Source: Bacteroidaceae bacterium (GTDB lineage: Bacteria; Bacteroidota; Bacteroidia; Bacteroidales; Bacteroidaceae). From it: a stretch of 14,004 nt of DNA. How positions within the stretch are numbered: the stretch's first letter is position 1; each line of letters starts with the position of its first letter. The position numbers and the translations under genes are program-made. The stretch covers positions 1 through 14,004 of the forward strand of contig JAGBYN010000147.1 in the NCBI GenBank assembly GCA_017628775.1. Reading direction: 5' to 3'. Below, in pieces: positions 7,873-13,389 of this stretch. Below the pieces are notes generated by a model. It was not told the DNA's origin, made no database searches, and saw nothing but the letters and a program-made list of their open reading frames with translations.

Positions 7873-8298
7873 CTATTCTTCTGAGAGCTTCACGGTTCTC
7901 GTGCCATCTTCCTCAACCACAATATCCACCCACACGGTGTTGCCAGGCAAGAGGTCCTCAACCAGTTCGGGCCACTCAATAAAGCAAACGGCACCCGAGT
8001 AGAAGTAGTCCTCACAACCCATATCGTAAGCCTCATTCAGATTCTTGATGCGGTAAAAGTCGAAGTGATAAATCAATTCGCCTGTTGATTCCGAACGATA
8101 CTCATTCACGATAGAGAATGTAGGCGAGGTCACCACATCTTCCACACCCAAAGCCTCACAGAGCGCTTTGATAAATGTTGTTTTACCTGCCCCCATTTGT
8201 CCGCGAAAGGCAAAAACAGCATCTTCCTGCATGGCTTTCATCACAAACGACTGAGCCACAGCATCAATAGTTTCAATTGATGTTATTTTAAATTCCAT
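7873..8298 (-). CDS. tsaE: tRNA threonylcarbamoyladenosine biosynthesis ATPase TsaE
   Basis: TsaE (formerly YjeE) is the ATPase that works with TsaB and TsaD to put the threonylcarbamoyl group on A37 of tRNAs reading ANN codons. The 141-residue protein has the Walker A motif GQMGAGKTT (33-41), the SPTFSIVNEY block (58-67), HFDFYR (78-83) and FIEWPE (106-111), all hallmarks of the family at normal length. The start at 8298 precedes the conserved core by about 30 residues, as in other TsaE proteins. It converges with asd and diverges from the phosphoesterase gene. It is the third RNA-modification gene in the window, but there is no sign of co-regulation with miaB. Confidence 0.96.
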   Translation of the reverse strand: MEFKITSIETIDAVAQSFVMKAMQEDAVFAFRGQMGAGKTTFIKALCEALGVEDVVTSPTFSIVNEYRSESTGELIYHFDFYRIKNLNEAYDMGCEDYFYSGAVCFIEWPELVEDLLPGNTVWVDIVVEEDGTRTVKLSEE

Positions 8299-8363
8299 AA
8301 CTAATATTAAATCGTTTTTTTTTCGGATTTTATTGTCAATAACGTCTTTGAACGACGATGGTG

Positions 8364-8371
8364 CAAAGATA
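8364..8371 (-). promoter_or_regulatory. -7 promoter element for tsaE
   Basis: Reads TATCTTTG on the minus strand, a full TAnnTTTG match, about 65 bases before the tsaE start. It is 26 bases from the opposing element at 8398, so the two promoters overlap. Confidence 0.58.
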
Positions 8372-8397
8372 CAATAAAATATTGACTTCTTATTTTG

Positions 8398-8405
8398 TAA
8401 CTTTG
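8398..8405 (+). promoter_or_regulatory. -7 promoter element for the phosphoesterase operon
   Basis: TAACTTTG is a full TAnnTTTG match, 29 bases before the start at 8435. TTG at 8382-8384 is closer than the usual -33 spacing. It would drive both genes up to the terminator at 9860. Confidence 0.6.
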
Positions 8406-8434
8406 CAATTCATTTCGTTAATACTGTTTTTAAC

Positions 8435-9235
8435 ATGCACAAAATCATAGGATTTTTACTCACCCTCTTTATCGTGGCGTCGTGCGAGATGATGGACTAC
8501 CATCCTTACGACACCGATATCAAGGGCGAAAAAAATATCAACGCCAAAAACATAGAGCGCATTGAGCAAGCCACCGCAGGCAAGGACAGCATTCGCTTTG
8601 CGGTGATCAGCGACACGCAACGCTTCTTAGACAAGACCCGCAAAATCGTCAAGCACATCAACGCCCAACCGGACATCGACTTCGTGCTGCACTGTGGCGA
8701 CCTCACTGACTTCGCCATCACCGAGGAGTTTGAATGGATGCACAAGGAACTATCAAGACTCACTGCGCCCTACGTGACCCTTATCGGCAACCACGACTGC
8801 CTCGCCACGGGCAAGGACGTGTTCCGCGTGATGTACGGTGCGTTCGACACCAGTTTTAACGCGGGCTACATCCACTTTTTATTGATCAACTCCAATGGTT
8901 TGGAGTTCGGACCAGACGAAGTGCCCAACGTGCCCTTTATCAAAAGCAATGAAGCGCAAATCCCCGACAGCATTAAGCACACCGTTGTGGCGATGCACGC
9001 CGCGCCAAACACCGATCAATTCGAATACAAAAAAGATGAGAAGTTTCGTGAAGCCATCAAGAACTACCCCGAGGTGCTGTTTGGCTTGAGCGGACATATC
9101 CACCGCCCCACTGTGCTTTATCCTCAAAACTGCGCCTTCCCTTATTACGTGGTCGGAAACTCTGATTTATTGATGTATGATATATTCACCATTCACGCTG
9201 ATGGCCGTTACACCTATGAAGAAGTTTGGATTTAA
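8435..9235 (+). CDS. Lipoprotein calcineurin-like metallophosphoesterase
   Basis: A 266-residue exported phosphoesterase. A short hydrophobic signal ends in a lipobox (VASC, Cys17), so the mature protein is probably lipid-anchored in the envelope. Metallophosphoesterase motifs appear in order: SDTQ (Asp60), HCGDLTD (Asp89), GNHD (119-121 Asn-His-Asp), AMHAAP (His188) and SGHIHRP (His221, His223). The first motif is usually DxH; here it is Asp60-Thr-Gln62, a Gln for a metal-ligand His, seen in some family members. The substrate is unknown. The next gene's probable start lies 20 bases inside this one, indicating translational coupling. It starts 29 bases downstream of a consensus promoter. Confidence 0.85.
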   Translation: MHKIIGFLLTLFIVASCEMMDYHPYDTDIKGEKNINAKNIERIEQATAGKDSIRFAVISDTQRFLDKTRKIVKHINAQPDIDFVLHCGDLTDFAITEEFEWMHKELSRLTAPYVTLIGNHDCLATGKDVFRVMYGAFDTSFNAGYIHFLLINSNGLEFGPDEVPNVPFIKSNEAQIPDSIKHTVVAMHAAPNTDQFEYKKDEKFREAIKNYPEVLFGLSGHIHRPTVLYPQNCAFPYYVVGNSDLLMYDIFTIHADGRYTYEEVWI

Positions 9236-9845
9236 CCTGAAATACCTGTTGCTGGTGTGCAGTATCCTGTGCACCCTCCCTGGTGTGGCAAACCCCACAA
9301 AGCGAAAAGCATGGGTTCCCAACGTAGCCACCTTTCAATATGCCGGAAACATCGCGCAATTTTCAATTGGCGGGGGATGGTCGTATGCTAAGGACCGATG
9401 GATGACCGAAGCGCTTTTAGGCAGAGTGCCACGATTCAACACTGGCAAAACCAAATACACGCTCACCATATGCCAAACCTACACGCCCTGGCGCCTCAAC
9501 CTGCCCATCCCTTCAAAAAGGGGCGATGCCTGGACATTCTCACCCTTCTATTGTGGTTTGTACATGAACACCGTGCTGGGGAGCAAGCAATTCTGGACCG
9601 AAGAACCTAAAAGTAAGTATGGAGGCGACTACTATAAATTCTCCACACGCGTGCGCTTTGCCCTGACCTTTGGCGAACGCTTGCAATACCACCTCCCCGA
9701 AACGATGAGAAACTACGGCGAGAGCATGGAGGTGTACTACGAACTGTCGATCAACGAACTCACCCTAATTTCTGCCTTCCCCAACCGCCACATGAAGTTC
9801 TCCGAACTTTTCTCCTTGGGCATTGGTGCACGATGGCATTTATAG
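9216..9845 (+). CDS. Secreted, possibly outer-membrane protein of unknown function
   Basis: A 209-residue protein I do not recognise. I chose the Met at 9216 because it directly begins a signal peptide: MKKFGFNLKY, a hydrophobic stretch, then a likely cleavage after GVA (about residue 25). An in-frame start 39 bases upstream would put the signal peptide internally. The mature part is rich in aromatic residues and alternating patterns (FSIGGGWSY, RFALTFGERLQYHL, MEVYYELSI) and ends GIGARWHL. This resembles a small outer-membrane barrel or a surface-associated beta protein, but that is inference. It overlaps the phosphoesterase gene by 20 bases and is followed immediately by a strong terminator, so the two form one operon and may act together in the envelope. 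Confidence 0.7.
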   Translation: MKKFGFNLKYLLLVCSILCTLPGVANPTKRKAWVPNVATFQYAGNIAQFSIGGGWSYAKDRWMTEALLGRVPRFNTGKTKYTLTICQTYTPWRLNLPIPSKRGDAWTFSPFYCGLYMNTVLGSKQFWTEEPKSKYGGDYYKFSTRVRFALTFGERLQYHLPETMRNYGESMEVYYELSINELTLISAFPNRHMKFSELFSLGIGARWHL

Positions 9846-9859
9846 CATTCTTTAAAAGC

Positions 9860-9904
9860 GTGTGAGCGCTGCGTTTCGACGACGCAGCGCTCACACATTT
9901 TTTT
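9860..9904 (+). terminator. Strong rho-independent terminator
   Basis: A perfect 15-base stem (GTGTGAGCGCTGCGT at 9860-9874, complement at 9882-9896) with a seven-base loop is followed by A and eight T. It closes the phosphoesterase operon and separates it from the restriction-modification locus. Confidence 0.93.
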
Positions 9905-10017
9905 TGTGGGTTCAACGCTTTATTCAAACAGCGCTCCCTTCTGCCCGTCGCATTGTCAGCCAAACTTCATTTTTCCAGCTAAGTGACGCGAAAAGCGCAA
10001 TATGCTTCACTTTTCAA

Positions 10018-10047
10018 TTGATTTTTAGATTGATTTTCTTAACTTTG
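10018..10047 (+). promoter_or_regulatory. Promoter of the hsd locus, both elements present
   Basis: TTG at 10018-10020, a 19-base spacer, then TAACTTTG at 10040-10047: the Bacteroidota -33/-7 pair at its expected spacing, about 40 bases before hsdM. It is the best-formed promoter in the window. Confidence 0.75.
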
Positions 10048-10088
10048 CGCTAATACATTTTTGCATCTTTTAAAGATCAACCTCAAAA

Positions 10089-11579
10089 ATGATAACTGGC
10101 GAAATTAAAACCCGCATTGACGGGATATGGGATACCTTCTGGACTGGCGGTATCACCAATTCTATTACAATTCTTGAGCAGATGACCTACCTCTTCTTCA
10201 TGAAGATGCTTGACGACGCACAGAAGACGAAGGAGGCCAATGCCAGCATTATGGGGGTGACGGTGAAAGACCCTACCTTTAAGGACGGGCTTTGGCACAA
10301 CCCTGAAACTGACCGCGACGTGCCCTACGAACACTTGCGCTGGAGCGTCTTCCGCAATATGGAAGCGGAGGTGATGTATCGCGTTATCAGCAAGGACGTC
10401 TTTGTTTTTATCAAGACACTCAATAGTGGTAAGGAAAGTGCGTACAGCCGCTTCATGGCGAATGCCACATTCATGATTCAGAGTCCCCGCACCCTGGTCA
10501 AGATTGTGGAAGGCATCAATGCGCTCGACATGAACAACCGCGACACGATGGGCGACGTCTATGAGTACGTCTTGGGCAAGATGGCGGCGTCGGGAAACAA
10601 CGGTCAGTTCCGCACACCCCGCCACATCATTCGCATGATGGTAGAACTCATGCGCCCCACGCTCAAGGACACCATCTGCGACCCCGCCATGGGTTCCGCA
10701 GGCTTTATTGTCGAAGCGGCGAAGTACGTGCAGGAGCACTACAAGAAGGATTTGCTCAAGAAGGAACACGCCGACCACTACAAGAGCGGCATGCTCTACG
10801 GCTTTGACACCGACGCCACCATGCTCCGTATCGGTGCGATGAACCTCATGCTCCACGGCGTGGACAATCCTGGCATTGCCTATCGCGACAGCCTCTCTAC
10901 CGACAATACTGATGAGGAACGCTACTCCCTCTGTCTCGCCAACCCGCCCTTCACCGGCAGTCTTGACAACGAGGCCGTGAGCAAGTCCCTCCTTGCCATC
11001 ACCAAGACGAAGAAGACCGAACTCCTCTTCCTCGCCCTCTTCGTACGCATGCTCCAAACGGGCGGTCGCTGTGCCAGCATCGTGCCCGACGGCGTGCTCT
11101 TCGGCAATAGCACAGGCCACAAGTCCATTCGCAAAACCCTCATTGACAATCACCGCCTTGAGGCAGTCATCTCCATGCCCTCGGGCGTGTTCCAGCCTTA
11201 CTCAGGCGTGAGCACCGCCATCCTTATCTTCACCAAGACGAATGCCGGAGGCACCGACAAGGTGTGGTTCTACGACATGAAGGCCGACGGTTACTCTCTC
11301 GACCAAAAGCGCAGTGAAGTCAGCGACAACGATATCCCCGACATCATCCAGCGCTTCCACAACCTTGACGCCGAAGCCACTCGCACCCGCAAGGACCAAT
11401 CCTTCCTCGTGCCCGTAGCCGAAATCCGCGAGAAGGACTACGACCTCTCCATCAACAAGTATAAGGAAGTGGAGCGCGAAGTTGTGGTCTATGATGCGCC
11501 CGAAGTCATCATGGGGCGCATAGCGCAGCTGGAGGGCGAGATACATGCCGCCTTTGAAGAGTTGAAGCAAATGGTGTAG
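10089..11579 (+). CDS. hsdM: Type I restriction-modification DNA methyltransferase subunit HsdM
   Basis: HsdM transfers a methyl group from SAM to N6 of adenine at the site chosen by HsdS, and is needed for both modification and restriction. The 496-residue length is normal. The N-terminal helical domain (HsdM_N, about 1-140) begins with WDTFWTGGITNSITILEQM. The catalytic domain shows GQFRTPRHI (172-180), the SAM-binding motif I DPAMGSAGF (198-206), YGFDTD (237-242), and the catalytic NPPF (285-288) of N6-adenine methylases. It is the first gene behind the consensus promoter. Its codons are G/C-rich like miaB and unlike the next gene, fic. No hairpin terminator follows; a 12-bp array begins 15 bases after the stop. 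Confidence 0.96.
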   Translation: MITGEIKTRIDGIWDTFWTGGITNSITILEQMTYLFFMKMLDDAQKTKEANASIMGVTVKDPTFKDGLWHNPETDRDVPYEHLRWSVFRNMEAEVMYRVISKDVFVFIKTLNSGKESAYSRFMANATFMIQSPRTLVKIVEGINALDMNNRDTMGDVYEYVLGKMAASGNNGQFRTPRHIIRMMVELMRPTLKDTICDPAMGSAGFIVEAAKYVQEHYKKDLLKKEHADHYKSGMLYGFDTDATMLRIGAMNLMLHGVDNPGIAYRDSLSTDNTDEERYSLCLANPPFTGSLDNEAVSKSLLAITKTKKTELLFLALFVRMLQTGGRCASIVPDGVLFGNSTGHKSIRKTLIDNHRLEAVISMPSGVFQPYSGVSTAILIFTKTNAGGTDKVWFYDMKADGYSLDQKRSEVSDNDIPDIIQRFHNLDAEATRTRKDQSFLVPVAEIREKDYDLSINKYKEVEREVVVYDAPEVIMGRIAQLEGEIHAAFEELKQMV

Positions 11580-11593
11580 CACTTCAGAGGGGG

Positions 11594-11653
11594 GTAACCT
11601 AAAAAGTAACCCAAAAAGTAACCCAAAAAGTAACCCAAAAAGTAACCCAAATT
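11594..11653. repeat. 12-bp tandem repeat, five units, after hsdM
   Basis: Five contiguous 12-base units: GTAACCTAAAAA, then three exact GTAACCCAAAAA, then a last copy ending ATT. The period of 12 keeps every reading frame open (plus strand VTQK; minus strand GYFL). It starts 15 bases after the hsdM stop and leads straight into a T-run and a CGCAAAG repeat. Confidence 0.95.
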
Positions 11654-11659
11654 TTTTTT

Positions 11660-11688
11660 CTCACGCAAAGTTGCAAAGTTGCGCAAAA
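11660..11688. repeat. CGCAAAG-type interspersed repeat, copy A
   Basis: CTCACGCAAAG followed by TTGCAAAG and TTGCGCAAA: a run of CGCAAAG-like heptamers. The same sequence recurs, in both orientations, three more times between 12903 and 13035. Confidence 0.8.
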
Positions 11689-11766
11689 GTTTCAAGGGTG
11701 CAACTCAAAGGTTCATTGCTATTTGATGTGGTCAATGCCTTAATTCCTAAATTCAGATAAACAATC

Positions 11767-12807
11767 ATGTATTACATACCGCCTTTCACATTAACCTCAA
11801 AAGCCATAAATCTCATAGCCGAGATTTCTGCTAAGATTGAGCGCTATGCCATCCGCATGGAGCAACCAGATGCATTGATGTTGAGAAAAGCCAATCGTAT
11901 AAAAACCATACATTCCTCTTTGGCAATTGAAGGTAATACTTTGACTGAGGGGGAAGTGGCGGATATTCTTGAGGGCAAGAGTGTTGTGGCGCCCATTAAG
12001 CAAATTCAAGAGGTAAAGAATGCGATTCGAACCTACGAACTGTATCAAAGTTTGAATCCCTTTGATGTCAAAGATTTGCTAAAGGCGCACGGGGTAATGA
12101 TGGAAGCATTGGTTGACAATCCTGGTAGTTTCAGACGCACAGGAGTAGGGGTGTTTAGCGAAAAAGGTCTCGTTCACATGGCACCACCGGCAGAAAGAGT
12201 CCCCTACCTTATGGATGAACTTTTTCAATGGCTCAATAAGTCAGAAGACCATCTGCTGATTCGCTCATGCGTATTTCATTATGAGTTTGAATTCATTCAC
12301 CCCTTCATGGATGGAAATGGGCGTATGGGGCGCTTGTGGCAATCGCTGATTTTGGGAAGACTACACCCTTTGTTTGAACATCTCCCCGTGGAAAACATGG
12401 TTTACTCCAACCAACAAGCTTATTACGACGCCATCACTCAGAGTTCCAACTTGGGGCAATCAGGACCTTTTATTGAATTTATGCTTGGGGAACTACTCAA
12501 CACACTAAACAAAAATCAGATAGCAGATGCCACGTTGGAGACAAAGCAAGCATCCGAAGAATCTATTTTGGATAAAGAGTTTAGAGTAAAGTTTGGAAAT
12601 GAGTTTGGTCAAAAACTAAGTGCAAATGAAAAGCAACTCCTCATCCTACTCAATGCTAACCCATCGCTTACTGTTCAAGAAATTTCCGTGCGAACAAGTA
12701 TGACGCAACGTGGTGTGGAAAAACTGATGAAGCGACTTAAGGATGCAGGAATAATAGAGCGACAAGGCAGTCGCAAAAGCGGATTCTGGAAGGTTGTGAG
12801 CAATTAA
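11767..12807 (+). CDS. Fic-family protein with N-terminal inhibitory motif and C-terminal winged helix
   Basis: Fic proteins transfer AMP or a related group from a nucleotide to a target hydroxyl, changing the target's activity. The core motif HPFMDGNGRMGR (178-189) matches HPFx(D/E)GNGRxxR with catalytic His178. SLAIEG at 51-56 fits the inhibitory (S/T)xxxE(G/N) motif, so this looks like a class II Fic with its inhibitory helix ahead of the core; Glu55 would block the active site until relieved. Residues about 286-344 resemble a winged helix (LTVQEISVRTSMTQRGVEKLMKRLKDAGIIERQGS), implying DNA binding. The linker at 271-282 is three tetrapeptide units, EFRV, KFGN, EFGQ. The gene sits between hsdM and hsdS and is more A/T-rich than hsdM, so it may be an insertion. 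At 346 residues it is a usual length. Confidence 0.93.
   Translation: MYYIPPFTLTSKAINLIAEISAKIERYAIRMEQPDALMLRKANRIKTIHSSLAIEGNTLTEGEVADILEGKSVVAPIKQIQEVKNAIRTYELYQSLNPFDVKDLLKAHGVMMEALVDNPGSFRRTGVGVFSEKGLVHMAPPAERVPYLMDELFQWLNKSEDHLLIRSCVFHYEFEFIHPFMDGNGRMGRLWQSLILGRLHPLFEHLPVENMVYSNQQAYYDAITQSSNLGQSGPFIEFMLGELLNTLNKNQIADATLETKQASEESILDKEFRVKFGNEFGQKLSANEKQLLILLNANPSLTVQEISVRTSMTQRGVEKLMKRLKDAGIIERQGSRKSGFWKVVSN
12577..12612 (+). repeat. Degenerate 12-bp repeat inside fic (interdomain linker)
   Basis: Three adjacent units GAGTTTAGAGTA, AAGTTTGGAAAT and GAGTTTGGTCAA encode EFRV, KFGN and EFGQ. They share the AGTTTGG core and 12-base period with the five-copy array just after the gene (AGTTCGG core). 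Confidence 0.65.
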
Positions 12808-12819
12808 AACACCAATCGA

Positions 12820-12879
12820 GTTCGGTATAAAGTTCGGTATAAAGTTCGGTATAAAGTTCGGTATAAAGTTCGGTATAAA
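12820..12879. repeat. 12-bp tandem repeat, five exact units, after fic
   Basis: Five identical copies of GTTCGGTATAAA start 12 bases after the fic stop. All frames stay open: FGIK or VRYK on the plus strand, NFIP on the minus. Period and copy number equal those of the array after hsdM, but the sequence differs. Confidence 0.97.
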
Positions 12880-12902
12880 GTTTGTGAGGTGGTTGTAAGA
12901 AC

Positions 12903-13035
12903 CTTTGCGCCCTTTGCGCCTTTGCGTGCAAGAAATATATTCGGAGACTTTTTGCCTCACGCAAAGCCGCAAAGTTGCGCAAAGTTGTGGTGGTGATAAT
13001 GGATAATCTTTGTGGTCTTTGCGCCTTTGCGTGAG
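12903..13035. repeat. CTTTGCG/CGCAAAG repeat cluster (copies B, C, D) with inverted symmetry
   Basis: Copy B (12903-12928) reads CTTTGCGCC CTTTGCGCC TTTGCGTG. Copy C (about 12956-12986) reads the opposite way, CTCACGCAAAGCCGCAAAG. Copy D (about 13009-13035) again reads CTTTGCGCCTTTGCGTGAG. B-C and C-D can each pair as hairpins of roughly 17-19 bases, so alternative structures are possible. It resembles interspersed non-coding repeats often wrongly translated as a protein. Confidence 0.8.
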
Positions 13036-13096
13036 AAAAAAACAGGGCGTTGAGAGGGCTAAAATAGTAGTGCGGGAAACAACACTTATTGTAGTG

Positions 13097-13159
13097 AAAA
13101 TTATTCGGCACTTACGAAAAATTATCCGGCACTTAGTTAAAACTATTCGGCACTTAATT
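13097..13159. repeat. Three 21-bp direct repeats (iteron-like) upstream of hsdS
   Basis: Three adjacent 21-base units, each with A4-C/T-TAT-Y followed by CGGCACTTA (cores at 13106, 13127 and 13148). The 21-base period equals two helical turns, so the cores face the same side of the DNA. A weaker CACTTA lies just before at 13083. Confidence 0.88.
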
Positions 13160-13389
13160 TTGGGTACAAAAGCACTGCTGATTATCAAGCGGTTACGAGG
13201 GCGAAAAAACACGCTCATGTTGCCCCCGATGTTTGGGGCTACGTTGTCTCGCCACGCTTCACGAACGCTTTGGCAGAGCCAGCAATTCATGGCGAAGACT
13301 AACGATTGGCAGGTACGGACGCACGGCGTCCTCATTCAAGCGAATGCCTGCTTGGAAATAAATTTAATCAAACATTGAATAAGGATAGT
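13160..13389. other. Gap before hsdS: no supported gene, two small hairpins
   Basis: No credible coding region. A perfect 6-base stem with a 3-base loop (GGACGC-ACG-GCGTCC, 13317-13331) is followed closely by CAAGC-n8-GCTTG (13337-13354), neither with a T-run, so these are not clear terminators. AAGGA at 13381-13385 is a good ribosome-binding site for hsdS. I see no TAnnTTTG promoter here. The stretch around 13215-13335 is more G/C-rich than its flanks and may be a remnant or an interspersed repeat. Confidence 0.4.

Noticed and set aside
10083..11153. 356-codon open frame on the minus strand opposite hsdM
   Set aside because: It is fully antisense to an unmistakable hsdM, has low-complexity His/Val/Ala/Glu content and no recognisable domain. 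Long antisense frames are expected from the codon bias of this G/C-rich gene.
11489..11695. Minus-strand 68-codon frame with GYFL repeats
   Set aside because: It is simply the 12-bp array and CGCAAAG repeat read as codons, overlapping the hsdM end.
11594..12879. CRISPR array suggested by regular short repeats
   Set aside because: The 12-bp units are contiguous with no spacers and far too short; no cas genes are present.
12808..12996. Read-through extension of fic past its TAA, since the frame stays open to 12994
   Set aside because: The extension is VRYK repeats and CTTTGCG repeat translation. The protein already ends with a complete winged helix, and there is no slippery or recoding signal at the stop.
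12646..13335. 229-codon minus-strand frame (and an overlapping 124-codon frame) across the fic 3' end and the repeat region
   Set aside because: Most of its translation is the repeat DNA itself (NFIP units and the TQRRKGRKG-type translation of CTTTGCG repeats). It overlaps fic and has no domain.
13010..13378. 122-codon plus-strand frame before hsdS
   Set aside because: It starts inside repeat copy D and runs through the 21-bp repeats; the composition is repeat-driven and no domain or start signal supports it.
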